Shown piece by piece: positions 1-8,789 of a stretch of 64,000 nucleotides of DNA (position 1 is its first letter; each line of letters opens with the position of its first letter). The notes beneath the pieces were generated by a model that worked only from the letters and a program-made list of their open reading frames with translations, was not told the DNA's origin and made no database searches. This stretch comes from JAVJRN01 sp040218415 (GTDB lineage Bacteria; Bacteroidota; Bacteroidia; Cytophagales; Cyclobacteriaceae). The translations under genes were made by a program, and so were the position numbers. The stretch is from assembly GCA_040218415.1 (NCBI GenBank), contig JAVJRN010000080.1:124001-188000 (forward strand), written 5' to 3'.

Positions 1-343
1 TCACCATGTTCCTAGTATACTGGATATGGCCAGGTGTATCCGCAATGATAAACTTTCTCTTTGGGGTTGCAAAGTATCTATAGGCTACATCAATTGTGAT
101 TCCTTGCTCGCGCTCATCCTTAAGACCATCGGTCAATAATGCCAAATCTGTATGATCCAAACCCTTTCTTTCGCTTGACTTGGCTACTTGATCCATCTGA
201 TCTTCGAATATGGACTTTGAGTCATATAATAACCTACCAATCAATGTACTCTTTCCATCGTCTACACTACCCGCTGTAGTGAAACGAAGGAGTTCCATAT
301 CTAGATAACCTTTGTTGTCGTGCTTTTCAATCTCTTTAATCAT
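1..343 (-). CDS. cysN: Sulfate adenylyltransferase GTPase subunit (CysN), N-terminal part
   Basis: The gene is cut by the left window edge; only the first 114 residues are present. CysN is the regulatory GTPase of ATP sulfurylase. It couples GTP hydrolysis to the formation of adenosine 5'-phosphosulfate (APS) by CysD. The visible part carries the G1 P-loop GSVDDGKST at residues 25-33 and the G3 motif DTPGH at 102-106, typical of the EF-Tu-like CysN family. The ATG is chosen because an in-frame TGA lies just upstream and an AGAGGG stretch sits about 7 bases before it. It follows cysD by 31 bases on the same strand, so the two are almost certainly co-transcribed. Confidence 0.95.
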   Translation of the reverse strand, partial: MIKEIEKHDNKGYLDMELLRFTTAGSVDDGKSTLIGRLLYDSKSIFEDQMDQVAKSSERKGLDHTDLALLTDGLKDEREQGITIDVAYRYFATPKRKFIIADTPGHIQYTRNMV

Positions 344-374
344 ATTATTTGTCCCTCTGGGTAGTCAATAATCT

Positions 375-1280
375 TTAAAAATAACCCTGTTTTTTTCTGT
401 CTTCCATAGAGGTTTCTGAACGCTTGTCGTCTTCTCTATTACCTCTTTCCGTTTGCCTCGCTGAAGCAACCTCATCGACAATTTTTTCTAAGGTATCTGC
501 GTCAGACTCATCTCCGCCAGTAATCGTTATATCTCCGAGTGTCCTAAACCTTATCCTTTTAGTCACTATTTCCTCACTTTCATTTATTGTAATAAAATCC
601 GAAACCGGTAACCAAGTGTTGCTTCTTCTTATCACTTGTCTTTCATGTGCAAAGTAAAGAGAAGGAAGTGCCATGTTTTCTGATAAAATATATTGCCAGA
701 CATCCATCTCTGTCCAGTTACTTAAAGGAAAAACCCTGAAATTTTCTCCTTGATGACATCTTCCGTTAAAAATGTTCCAAAGTTCGGGTCGCTGGTTTTT
801 TGGATCCCATTGACCGAATTCATCTCTGTGAGAAAAAAACCTCTCCTTGGCTCTTGCCTTTTCTTCGTCTCTCCTTGCTCCTCCTATACAAGCATCAAAT
901 CTGTTTTCCTCTATTGTATCTAATAAAGTGATCGTTTGAATGGCATTTCGACTCGCGTTCTTTCCTTTTTCTTCCGTTGCTAGACCATCATCAATGGATT
1001 TTTGTACTGATCCAACAATTAGTTTTACCCCTAATTCTTGAATGTAATTATTCCTGAATTCCATAGTTTCAGGGAAATTATGTCCAGTATCAACATGCAC
1101 AAAAGGAAAAGGTATTTTTGCAGGGAAGAAAGCTTTCCGAGCCAAATGTGCAACACAAATTGAATCTTTTCCACCGGAGAATAATATCGCTGGATTTTCG
1201 AATTGCGCAAAAACCTCTCTTAATATATAAATGGCTTCTGCTTCAAGCTCTTTTATATGGGTAAGGTTGTATTTTCTCAT
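375..1280 (-). CDS. cysD: Sulfate adenylyltransferase subunit 2 (CysD)
   Basis: Catalytic subunit of ATP sulfurylase: ATP plus sulfate gives APS plus pyrophosphate in the cytoplasm. The 301-residue protein has the PP-loop ATPase motif SGGKDS at residues 35-40 and the CysD-typical GGARRDEEKARAKER stretch at about 133-147, and its length is normal for the family. It lies between cysC (27 bases upstream) and cysN (31 bases downstream), so one transcript would supply the full sulfate-activation set. The APS kinase neighbour points towards PAPS as a product. Confidence 0.97.
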   Translation of the reverse strand: MRKYNLTHIKELEAEAIYILREVFAQFENPAILFSGGKDSICVAHLARKAFFPAKIPFPFVHVDTGHNFPETMEFRNNYIQELGVKLIVGSVQKSIDDGLATEEKGKNASRNAIQTITLLDTIEENRFDACIGGARRDEEKARAKERFFSHRDEFGQWDPKNQRPELWNIFNGRCHQGENFRVFPLSNWTEMDVWQYILSENMALPSLYFAHERQVIRRSNTWLPVSDFITINESEEIVTKRIRFRTLGDITITGGDESDADTLEKIVDEVASARQTERGNREDDKRSETSMEDRKKQGYF

Positions 1281-1307
1281 GGAAATATTTTCTTTAAGAT
1301 TTTAGTG

Positions 1308-1904
1308 TTAAATGACCTTTTTTGATTTTAACGCAGCAAGCAAGTCGTCAAGGCTTTCTGTCACTGATTTTCCTTCAGTTTTTAGATGAATATCTGGTTT
1401 TTGTGGTGGTTCGAATGGCGAGTCTAAACCTGTAAAGTTTTTGATCTCCCCTGCACGCGCCTTTTTATACAAGCCCTTCACATCTCTTTTTTCACATATT
1501 TCAAACGGCGTGTCCACAAATATTTCAAGAAAATTATTTTCTCCAACTACTTTTTTTGCTTTTTCCCGATCTTCCTTAAATGGTGATATAAAGGCAGTTA
1601 AAACCATGACACCCGCATCTAAGAAAAGTTTTGACACTTCTGCTATTCTACGAATATTCTCTACTCTATCGTCATTTGAAAAAGACAAATCTACATTTAA
1701 TCCACTTCGCACATTATCTCCGTCCAATATATAGGTATGAAATTCTTGTGTGAAAAGAATCTTTTCTAGTTCACTGGCCAGCGTTGACTTACCAGATCCT
1801 GACAAGCCCGTAAACCACAAAAGTTTGGCTTGGTAACCATACCTTCGGGTTCGATCCTCCTGCTTGATGGCATGTTGATGAGGAATAACATTTGGGTCAC
1901 GCAT
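1308..1904 (-). CDS. cysC: Adenylylsulfate kinase (CysC)
   Basis: APS kinase phosphorylates APS to PAPS, the donor for sulfotransferases and a substrate for assimilatory reduction. The protein has 198 residues, the usual single-domain length. The P-loop GLSGSGKS is at 33-40, DGDNVR at 61-66, and the SFSNDDR..N region that binds APS follows. It is a stand-alone kinase, not fused to CysN. It lies 48 bases downstream of the UDP-xylose synthase gene in a sugar-nucleotide operon. From this context I infer that PAPS is made for polysaccharide or lipid sulfation. Confidence 0.96.
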   Translation of the reverse strand: MRDPNVIPHQHAIKQEDRTRRYGYQAKLLWFTGLSGSGKSTLASELEKILFTQEFHTYILDGDNVRSGLNVDLSFSNDDRVENIRRIAEVSKLFLDAGVMVLTAFISPFKEDREKAKKVVGENNFLEIFVDTPFEICEKRDVKGLYKKARAGEIKNFTGLDSPFEPPQKPDIHLKTEGKSVTESLDDLLAALKSKKVI

Positions 1905-1952
1905 GACAATTTATTTTATATTTAAATTAAAAAGCGAATGATTGATTAGATA

Positions 1953-2897
1953 TTAACCAAGCACCTTCTTCTTAAAGAAATCTAAAGTTGGTTCTAATCC
2001 TTGAGCTCGCGTAAATTTTGGTTTCCAATCCAATAGCTTTTTCGCTAATGTAATATCTGGTTTACGCTGTTTAGGATCATCTTTAGGTAAGTCTAAATAA
2101 TCAATTTTTGATGTTGAGCCTGTCAAACGGATGATTTCTTCACCAAATTCTTTAATCGTAATTTCCTCAGGATTGCCAATGTTAACAGGGCTTGCATAGT
2201 CGCTCAAAAGAAGCCTATATATACCCTCCACTAAGTCATCCACATAGGTAAAAGACCTTGTTTGACTACCATCTCCAAATGCTGTAAGGTTCTCACCTCT
2301 GAGTGCCTGCGAAATAAAAGCTGGCAAAACCCTTCCATCGTCTAATCTCATTCGGGGACCGAATGTATTGAAAATTCTAATGATTCTCGTTTCTAAGCCA
2401 TGAAAGGTATGATAAGCCATTGTAATGGCTTCTTGAAATCGCTTCGCTTCGTCATAAACGCCCCTTGGACCGACAGGGTTAACATTTCCCCAATAATCTT
2501 CTGTTTGAGGGTGAACTAAAGGATCTCCATAAACTTCGGATGTAGAAGCAATCAACATTCTTGCTCCTTTGGCTTTCGCCAATCCTAAGCAATTGAGTGT
2601 ACCCAATGAGCCTACCTTCATAGTCTGGATAGGCATTTTCAAATAATCGATCGGGCTTGCGGGAGAAGCAAAGTGAAGAATATATTTTAAATCTCCACTT
2701 ACGTGAACATATTTTGAAACATCATGATGCTGAAATTCAAAATCTTTATTACCCATTAGGTGGCTAATATTTTCTATATCACCAGTAATGAGGTTATCCA
2801 TTGCTATTACATGATAGCCCTCAGCAATAAATCTATCACACAAATGGGAGCCCAGAAATCCAGCTCCCCCAGTTATTAATACTTTTGGCTTTTCCAT
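1953..2897 (-). CDS. UDP-glucuronate decarboxylase (UDP-xylose synthase)
   Basis: Extended short-chain dehydrogenase/epimerase of the UXS family, which converts UDP-glucuronate to UDP-xylose with bound NAD. The 314-residue protein shows the Rossmann motif GGAGFLG at 10-16, the TSEVYGDP segment around 119-126 and the catalytic YDEAK with Tyr148 and Lys152. The phrase [15 protein letters not shown] is typical of UXS rather than dTDP-glucose dehydratases. Its ATG overlaps the stop of ugd by one base, so the enzyme making its substrate is translated just before it. The exact epimerase subfamily is inferred from these motifs. Confidence 0.9.
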   Translation of the reverse strand: MEKPKVLITGGAGFLGSHLCDRFIAEGYHVIAMDNLITGDIENISHLMGNKDFEFQHHDVSKYVHVSGDLKYILHFASPASPIDYLKMPIQTMKVGSLGTLNCLGLAKAKGARMLIASTSEVYGDPLVHPQTEDYWGNVNPVGPRGVYDEAKRFQEAITMAYHTFHGLETRIIRIFNTFGPRMRLDDGRVLPAFISQALRGENLTAFGDGSQTRSFTYVDDLVEGIYRLLLSDYASPVNIGNPEEITIKEFGEEIIRLTGSTSKIDYLDLPKDDPKQRKPDITLAKKLLDWKPKFTRAQGLEPTLDFFKKKVLG

Positions 2898-4207
2898 TAC
2901 TTAACCGTTTTTCTGCCCACACTGTGATAGGTAAATCCTAATTCAGCCATTTGTTTCAGGTCGTAAAGGTTTCTACCATCCAAAATAATTTTATTTTTTA
3001 AGAGATTCTCCACCTTGTCGAATTCAGGAGTCCTAAATACTGGCCATTCGGTCATGATCATTAAGGCGTCTGCATCAACCAAAGCATCATATTCGTCTTC
3101 TGCGAAATACACCTTATCTCCAAATATACCTTTAACGTTCTCCATGGCTTCTGGATCGTAAGCTTTCACTTTCGCTCCCATTGAAAGAAGTTTTGTGATA
3201 TTTTCCAATGCTGGCGCCTCTCTGATGTCATCGGTGTATGGCTTAAATGCCAAGCCCCAAATAGCAATGGTTTTACCTTCAAGTTCTCCATTAAAAAATT
3301 GCTTCAGAGGTTCGATCATTTTCTGCTTTTGGTTCTGATTGACTTCCATCACAGAATTCAAAATCTTGAAATCATAATCTACGTCAGAAGCAGATTTGGC
3401 CAAAGCTTGAACGTCTTTTGGAAAACAACTTCCTCCATAACCAATTCCAGCAAACAAAAATCTCTTGCCAATTCTATCGTCTGTTCCAACTCCTTTTCTC
3501 ACCATGTCCACATCTGCCCCCATCAGCTCACATAGATTGGCTATTTCGTTCATGAAAGTAATCTTGGTCGCTAAAAATGAGTTTGCTGCATACTTCGTTA
3601 ATTCAGCCGAACGAACATCCATGAATATAACAGGATTTCCTTGTCTTACGAATGGAGAATATAACTTATCTATAAGCACTTTAGCTTTAGGTGATTCTGT
3701 TCCTACGACCACACGATCTGGTTTCATAAAATCATCAACTGCTACACCTTCTCTCAAAAACTCGGGATTTGAAACTACGTCAAAATCAACTTTCGCATTT
3801 TTAACGATTTTAGCATGTACTTTTTCGGCTGTACCTACAGGAACAGTACTTTTATCAACCACCACAGTGTAATCTTCGAGGAGCGGCCCCAAATCTTCAG
3901 CTACTTTCAAAACGTACTGCAAGTCCGCAGAGCCGTCTTCTCCGGGAGGGGTAGGTAGTGCCAAAAAGATAATTTGTGCTCCTTTGATACCTTCCGCAAG
4001 GTTTGTGGTAAAATCCAATCTCCCTTGTCTTACATTTCGCTCAAACAACACCTCCAAGCCCGGCTCGTAAATTGTTATTTGCTTATTGCTGAGCATTTGG
4101 ACTTTTCTCTCATCAATATCCACACAGGTGACATGATTTCCTGTTTCTGCAAAACATGTACCGGTTACCAAACCAACATATCCTGTTCCTACAACGGCGA
4201 TTTTCAT
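2897..4207 (-). CDS. ugd: UDP-glucose 6-dehydrogenase
   Basis: Oxidises UDP-glucose to UDP-glucuronate with two NAD. The 436-residue protein has the N-terminal NAD motif GTGYVG at 7-12, the substrate loop around NPEFLREG at 148-155 and the catalytic cysteine motif GGSCFPKD with Cys261. A C-terminal UDP-binding domain starting near [11 protein letters not shown] follows. The length is normal. It lies 3 bases after rfbC and overlaps the UXS gene by one base, giving a two-step route from UDP-glucose to UDP-xylose. Confidence 0.97.
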   Translation of the reverse strand: MKIAVVGTGYVGLVTGTCFAETGNHVTCVDIDERKVQMLSNKQITIYEPGLEVLFERNVRQGRLDFTTNLAEGIKGAQIIFLALPTPPGEDGSADLQYVLKVAEDLGPLLEDYTVVVDKSTVPVGTAEKVHAKIVKNAKVDFDVVSNPEFLREGVAVDDFMKPDRVVVGTESPKAKVLIDKLYSPFVRQGNPVIFMDVRSAELTKYAANSFLATKITFMNEIANLCELMGADVDMVRKGVGTDDRIGKRFLFAGIGYGGSCFPKDVQALAKSASDVDYDFKILNSVMEVNQNQKQKMIEPLKQFFNGELEGKTIAIWGLAFKPYTDDIREAPALENITKLLSMGAKVKAYDPEAMENVKGIFGDKVYFAEDEYDALVDADALMIMTEWPVFRTPEFDKVENLLKNKIILDGRNLYDLKQMAELGFTYHSVGRKTVK

Positions 4208-4210
4208 AAT

Positions 4211-4747
4211 TTAAAATTTTATATGTTTAATTAATTTTTGATTTAAATCTTTTTCTGATACTTGAGGTTCACCTATTAGTTGCCAATCGATATTTAAATC
4301 TGGGTCATTATAGCGAATGCCATCCTCGTGCTCTTTTGAGTAAAAATCATCTACTGCATAATAGAAAACAGTGTCATCTTCGAGCGTATAATATCCATGC
4401 GCAAAGCCTGCCGGCACTAATAAAAAAGTCGATTGATCGTTAATTTTTAATTGGAATGTTTTTAAAAATGTTTCGGAGTTAGGTCGAATATCAACAACCG
4501 TATCAACTACAGCTCCACTTATTACTCCAACTAATTTGGATTGAGCCATCGGTTTTTTTTGGTAGTGTAGCCCGCGTAAAACATTTTTTGACGACTTGGC
4601 AAAGTTAATTTGTGCTACCTCAAAACTAATTCCAAAACTCTTGAACGCTCGCTTATTGAAAGACTCCAGAAAAAAACCACGATGGTCGCCATGAAGGTCT
4701 GCCTTAATGATCACACAACCTTTAAGACCTGTTTGAATTATTTCCAT
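4211..4747 (-). CDS. rfbC: dTDP-4-dehydrorhamnose 3,5-epimerase
   Basis: Cupin-fold epimerase of the dTDP-L-rhamnose pathway. At 178 residues it matches the family length. The catalytic His lies in RGLHYQ (residues 58-63, His61), and the [10 protein letters not shown] segment and the Tyr-rich YYAVDDFY stretch are also typical. It overlaps the end of rfbA by 10 bases. The final reductase, rfbD, is not in this operon or elsewhere in the window, so rhamnose synthesis must be completed by a gene outside it. Confidence 0.95.
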   Translation of the reverse strand: MEIIQTGLKGCVIIKADLHGDHRGFFLESFNKRAFKSFGISFEVAQINFAKSSKNVLRGLHYQKKPMAQSKLVGVISGAVVDTVVDIRPNSETFLKTFQLKINDQSTFLLVPAGFAHGYYTLEDDTVFYYAVDDFYSKEHEDGIRYNDPDLNIDWQLIGEPQVSEKDLNQKLIKHIKF

Positions 4748-5604
4748 TTAATTATATCCATCAAATATTTACCATATCCGCTTTTTAATAACGGCTCTGC
4801 CAATGCGACTAATTGTTTTTCATTAATGAAATCCATTCTGTAGGCGATCTCCTCAATACAACTCACTTTCAAACCTTGTCTTTTTTCTATAGCATGAACA
4901 AATTGGCCTGCCTCCAAAAGTGAATCCAATGTTCCCGTATCTAACCAAGCAGTACCTCTATCCAGTATCTCAACTTTGAGTTTACCCTGAGATAAATAGC
5001 GGTTATTTATTGATGTGATTTCTAATTCACCGCGCTTGCTAGGCTTTATGTCTTTCGCGATATCGACTACTTGATTGTCGTAAAAATATAACCCGGGAAC
5101 GGCGTAATTTGATTTTGGAGAATCTGGTTTTTCTTCAATAGACAATACTTTGCCCTCTTTATTGAACTCCACCACCCCATATCTTTCTGGATCCTGCACA
5201 TGGTAGGCAAATACCAAGCCTCCATCGGGGTTGATTGCTTTTTGTAATTTTTTAGATAGACCTGACGCATAAAAAATATTATCCCCTAAAACGAGCGCGC
5301 ATGAATCATTACCAATAAAATCTTCTCCTATAATAAATGCTTGCGCCAAACCTTCTGGTTTAGGTTGAACGGCATAGCGAAATTCACATCCGTATTGAGC
5401 CCCATCACCTAACAGCTCTTCGAAGACAGGTAAATCTCGTGGTGTGGATATTATTAATATTTCCCTAATGCCCGATAACATCAAAACTGATAGGGGGTAA
5501 TAAATCATAGGCTTATCATAAACAGGCAAAATTTGCTTACTAACCGCAATTGTCAACGGATGTAGCCTTGTTCCTGATCCTCCCGCCAATATTATTCCTT
5601 TCAT
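4738..5604 (-). CDS. rfbA: Glucose-1-phosphate thymidylyltransferase
   Basis: Makes dTDP-glucose from dTTP and glucose-1-phosphate, the first step to dTDP-rhamnose and other deoxysugars. The 288-residue protein begins with the nucleotidyltransferase signature GGSGTRL at 8-14, followed by the [13 protein letters not shown] segment at about 27-39 and the LGDNIFY metal-binding region. Its length and motifs fit the short RmlA class. One base separates it from rfbB, and its 3' end overlaps rfbC. Confidence 0.97.
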   Translation of the reverse strand: MKGIILAGGSGTRLHPLTIAVSKQILPVYDKPMIYYPLSVLMLSGIREILIISTPRDLPVFEELLGDGAQYGCEFRYAVQPKPEGLAQAFIIGEDFIGNDSCALVLGDNIFYASGLSKKLQKAINPDGGLVFAYHVQDPERYGVVEFNKEGKVLSIEEKPDSPKSNYAVPGLYFYDNQVVDIAKDIKPSKRGELEITSINNRYLSQGKLKVEILDRGTAWLDTGTLDSLLEAGQFVHAIEKRQGLKVSCIEEIAYRMDFINEKQLVALAEPLLKSGYGKYLMDIIKWK

Positions 5605-5605
5605 A

Positions 5606-6649
5606 CTACTTATACTGTTGTTGGTAATAATTTTGATAGTCTCCTGAGGTTACTTCCTTTAACCAATCTTCATTTTCAAGATACCAATCAATCGTTTTTT
5701 CAATTCCTTCTGCAAATTGCAAACTTGGTTCCCAGCCCAAATCATTCTTAAGTTTTGTGGCATCTATGGCATATCTCATATCATGACCTGCTCTGTCAGT
5801 CACGAAGGTGATCAACTTTTTTGATGTACCGGGCGCTCTATTTAGTTTTTTGTCCATTATCTCACACATCAGATGGACTAAATCAATATTTTTCCATTCG
5901 TTGAAGCCTCCAATATTGTAAGTTTCCCCTGAAACTCCCTTGTGAAAAATCACATCGATTGCGCGAGCATGATCTAAGACAAACAACCAATCTCTTATAT
6001 TCTCCCCTTTTCCATATACTGGAATTGGCTTCTCATTGCGAATATTATTGATGGTTAATGGAATTAATTTTTCAGGAAAATGATTCGGCCCGTAATTATT
6101 CGAACAATTCGAGATAACCACCGGCATTCCATAGGTGTTTTTATAAGCTCTCACAAAGTGATCCGAAGATGCTTTTGACGCTGAGTAGGGACTCATGGGA
6201 TCATAAGGAGTGTCTTCTAGGAAAAAACCTTCCTCACCCAAAGAACCATAAACCTCGTCTGTAGAGACATGATAAAACTTCTTTCCCGAAAAATCTTTCC
6301 AATATTGCTTTGCGCAATTGAGCAAGGTAACGGTACCAATTACATTGGTTTGTACAAACTCCATAGGGTTTGTAATAGATCTATCCACATGTGACTCGGC
6401 CGCTAAATGTATGATGCTATCAATTTGATGATCCTCTAAAACCTTAGAAATAGTGGCGGCATCACATATATCTGCCTTGACAAAATGATAATTAGGTTCG
6501 TATTGAATGTCCACCAAGTTACCCAAATTACCGGCGTATGTCAGCTTGTCCAGATTCACTATTTTGTAGTTTGGATATGTTTGAACAAATCGCCTGACAA
6601 CATGTGATCCGATAAATCCAGCCCCGCCAGTAATAAGTATATTTTTCAT
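5606..6649 (-). CDS. rfbB: dTDP-glucose 4,6-dehydratase
   Basis: First gene of the minus-strand sugar-nucleotide and sulfate operon. It forms dTDP-4-keto-6-deoxyglucose using bound NAD. The 347-residue protein has GGAGFIG at 8-14, the catalytic [11 protein letters not shown] segment near 131-141, and YSASK with the catalytic Tyr and Lys about 25 residues later. The TDE triad is diagnostic for RmlB. A TACATTTG element (minus strand) about 44 bases upstream is a good candidate for the operon promoter. Confidence 0.97.
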   Translation of the reverse strand: MKNILITGGAGFIGSHVVRRFVQTYPNYKIVNLDKLTYAGNLGNLVDIQYEPNYHFVKADICDAATISKVLEDHQIDSIIHLAAESHVDRSITNPMEFVQTNVIGTVTLLNCAKQYWKDFSGKKFYHVSTDEVYGSLGEEGFFLEDTPYDPMSPYSASKASSDHFVRAYKNTYGMPVVISNCSNNYGPNHFPEKLIPLTINNIRNEKPIPVYGKGENIRDWLFVLDHARAIDVIFHKGVSGETYNIGGFNEWKNIDLVHLMCEIMDKKLNRAPGTSKKLITFVTDRAGHDMRYAIDATKLKNDLGWEPSLQFAEGIEKTIDWYLENEDWLKEVTSGDYQNYYQQQYK

Positions 6650-6692
6650 TAAGTCACTTTCTATGAGTGGTATAAATATTATTTTTGCCGTG

Positions 6693-6700
6693 CAAATGTA
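6693..6700 (-). promoter_or_regulatory. Candidate -7 promoter element of the rfbB operon
   Basis: On the minus strand this reads TACATTTG, a perfect match to the Bacteroidota -7 consensus TAnnTTTG, about 44 bases upstream of the rfbB ATG. I do not see a clear TTTG -33 element at the expected spacing, so the call rests on the -7 box and its place in the divergent gap before the ccm genes. Confidence 0.45.
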
Positions 6701-6837
6701 ATTAAGAAGATTAAAGTTTTTCGATTGGGGCTTAATTTAAAGAATTTGATCACCTCTTTAGCCCTGAGAAAGGGAGCTGCTTGATCGTGAAATACGACTC
6801 GTTTTTATCTTGGGCTGACTACATAAATTTTACAAAA

Positions 6838-7488
6838 ATGAAAAGCACAATGCATTTTTTACGGAAAGATCTACAGCTCGATCTCCGATTGAAATACCCT
6901 TTTATTGGTTTAATACTTTATCTATTCTCTGTTGTGTTTTTATTGTATTATTCTTTTTCAATGGGAATTCAAACGGAAGTCTGGAACTCATTGCTATGGA
7001 TTACTTTACTTTTTGTGGCTACCAATGCCATTGCCAAGAGCTTTATACAAGAAAATAATAGAAACCTCTACTATTATTTCCTTACCAAACCAATAGTTAT
7101 TCTCACCTCTAAACTTATTTATTCCTTCTGCTTTTTGGTGACACTTTGCATCATCAGTTTTGGTCTCTTTTCAATTTTATTGGGATACCCTGGCAATGGG
7201 TACTTTTGGTTTTGGGTCAATATTATTTTGGGGTGTTTAGGTATATCTTCCGCATTCACGATGATATCGGCACTTTCAGCAAAAACGAATAGTGCCGGAG
7301 TAATGATGGTGATTCTAGGCTTCCCTGTGATATTACCCATTCTAATATTAGGCGCTTCCAACTCTAACATTCTTCTTCTTGGAGGATCCATAGAGGATAT
7401 TTCAGGGAATTTAATAACTCTTTTCAGTGTTGATGTTGTTATCATTGCGCTCGCTTTTATACTATTTCCTTATACATGGAAAACTTAA
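6838..7488 (+). CDS. ccmB: Haem exporter membrane protein CcmB
   Basis: Six-pass membrane permease of the CcmAB complex, which releases haem-loaded CcmE during cytochrome c maturation. I place the start at the ATG giving MKSTMHFLRKDLQLDLR, because CcmB proteins begin with a short cytoplasmic segment containing (R/K)KDLxLExR before the first membrane span. A TTG 57 bases upstream (6781) would add 19 residues with no family support. The ATPase partner ccmA is not in this window, unlike the usual ccmAB order. The gene opens the plus-strand cytochrome c cluster, 17 bases before ccmC. Confidence 0.88.
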   Translation: MKSTMHFLRKDLQLDLRLKYPFIGLILYLFSVVFLLYYSFSMGIQTEVWNSLLWITLLFVATNAIAKSFIQENNRNLYYYFLTKPIVILTSKLIYSFCFLVTLCIISFGLFSILLGYPGNGYFWFWVNIILGCLGISSAFTMISALSAKTNSAGVMMVILGFPVILPILILGASNSNILLLGGSIEDISGNLITLFSVDVVIIALAFILFPYTWKT

Positions 7489-7505
7489 AAGGCAATAATT
7501 GAATT

Positions 7506-8204
7506 ATGACTTCAGATAGTCAAAATCACTGGATGAAAAATCTTCTCAAATCTGTATGGTGGAAGTATCTCTGCATGGGGATATTGCTTTATGTGGTAGT
7601 TTGGGGGCTGTTGTCCGACGTGCCGAGGTTGCCTATATTAAATGAGACTGTGAGAGTGCTTCATTTTCATGTGCCCATGTGGTTTGGCATGATTTTTCTA
7701 TTTCTTGGTTCAGTTATTTATTCAATAAAGCAACTCCGAACACCATCTGAATCCAATGACCTTAAAGCGAGTGAATTAGCTAAAATTGGAACTATTTATG
7801 GGATCCTTGGCATTCTTACTGGAATGTTTTGGGCAACATTTACTTGGGGTGAACCTTGGAGCAGTGATCCCAAACAAAATGCCTCGGCAATTGGGTTGTT
7901 GATATACTTCGCCTATTTCTTTTTGCGGGGTTCCATTACAGATGAACAACAGAAAGCTAGAATATCCGCAGTGTATAACATTTTTGCATTCGTGGCATTA
8001 ATCCCTTTACTGTTCATTTTACCAAGAATGACAGATAGCCTGCATCCAGGAAATGGAGGTAATCCGGGGTTTAATGCTTACGACTTAGACAGTGGTCTGC
8101 GTGCGGTTTTTTATCCAGCGGTGATTGGATGGACACTGCTTGGCTTTTGGATAGCGTCATTAAAAATTAGAAAAGGACTAGTAGAAATAAAGATTGATGA
8201 ATAA
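7506..8204 (+). CDS. ccmC: Cytochrome c biogenesis protein CcmC (CcsA family)
   Basis: Polytopic haem-handling protein that presents haem to CcmE at the periplasmic face. The 232-residue protein has about six membrane spans and the tryptophan-rich haem loop around TWGEPWSSDPKQNAS at roughly residues 117-131, a compact form of the CcmC WWD domain. Conserved periplasmic histidines flank it (VLHFHVPMW near 54 and SLHPGNGG near 180). It follows ccmB and overlaps the short ccmD-like gene, as in other ccm operons. Confidence 0.93.
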   Translation: MTSDSQNHWMKNLLKSVWWKYLCMGILLYVVVWGLLSDVPRLPILNETVRVLHFHVPMWFGMIFLFLGSVIYSIKQLRTPSESNDLKASELAKIGTIYGILGILTGMFWATFTWGEPWSSDPKQNASAIGLLIYFAYFFLRGSITDEQQKARISAVYNIFAFVALIPLLFILPRMTDSLHPGNGGNPGFNAYDLDSGLRAVFYPAVIGWTLLGFWIASLKIRKGLVEIKIDE

Positions 8205-8385
8205 CCTGCTGACATTACTTGCTTTAATAGCTCAAATTCCAATGGCTGATGCTTTCAGGTCAGATGGAAAAATTTATGTAGTAATTGTTGTAATGCTAAT
8301 CATTTTGGTTGGATTGTTTGTTTACCTATTTCGAATAGAGAAAGGCATCAAGAAATTGGAAAAAAGGATAGAGGAGAAAGAATGA
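8197..8385 (+). CDS. CcmD-like small membrane protein
   Basis: A 62-residue protein beginning at the ATG inside the last codons of ccmC. It has an N-terminal hydrophobic stretch, one clear membrane span around residues 28-47 (VVIVVMLIILVGLFVYLF), and a charged Lys/Glu-rich tail. Position, size and topology match CcmD, which helps release holo-CcmE from CcmABC. Sequence conservation in this family is too low for certainty. It overlaps ccmE by 4 bases. Confidence 0.75.
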   Translation: MNNLLTLLALIAQIPMADAFRSDGKIYVVIVVMLIILVGLFVYLFRIEKGIKKLEKRIEEKE

Positions 8386-8786
8386 AAAAAACACATATTA
8401 TAGGAATAATAGTCATAGCAATAGCTATTGGTGTAATCATGACGACTGCCGGAGATGCAAGCGCTTATGTAGCATTTGATGATGCTCAACGAATGGCAGA
8501 GTCAGGGAATTCTAATAAGATACATGTGGTGGGCAAACTTCCTAAAAAGAATGATGGAGAAATTTATGGTATCCAGAAAAGTCCGGACATGATGTCATTT
8601 TCTTTTAAAATGGTAGACGAAAACAACCGCATAGAACAAGTGTTTCATCCAAATCCAATGCCCACAGACTTCTTAAGGTCAGAACAGGTGGTGGTTATTG
8701 GTTCTTACAAAAATGATCGATTTGTCGCTGATAAAATCTTGTTAAAATGCCCGTCAAAGTACCAAGAAGAGGGAATTAAATCTTAA
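8382..8786 (+). CDS. ccmE: Haem chaperone CcmE, Cys-type variant
   Basis: Membrane-anchored OB-fold protein that carries haem to the CcmF ligase in the periplasm. The 134-residue protein has an N-terminal anchor (about residues 5-22) and a soluble barrel domain. Most CcmE proteins bind haem covalently through His in an HxxxY motif. Here the equivalent site reads CPSKY, with Cys123 and Tyr127. Cys-type CcmE proteins are known from Desulfovibrio and some archaea, so this is probably a functional variant. The gene sits between the ccmD-like gene and ccmF with minimal spacing. Confidence 0.92.
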   Translation: MKKTHIIGIIVIAIAIGVIMTTAGDASAYVAFDDAQRMAESGNSNKIHVVGKLPKKNDGEIYGIQKSPDMMSFSFKMVDENNRIEQVFHPNPMPTDFLRSEQVVVIGSYKNDRFVADKILLKCPSKYQEEGIKS

Positions 8787-8789
8787 TCA

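Noticed and set aside
6781..6837. TTG start extending CcmB by 19 residues
   Set aside because: A purine-rich stretch precedes it, but the added residues do not fit the CcmB N-terminus, whereas the ATG at 6838 does.
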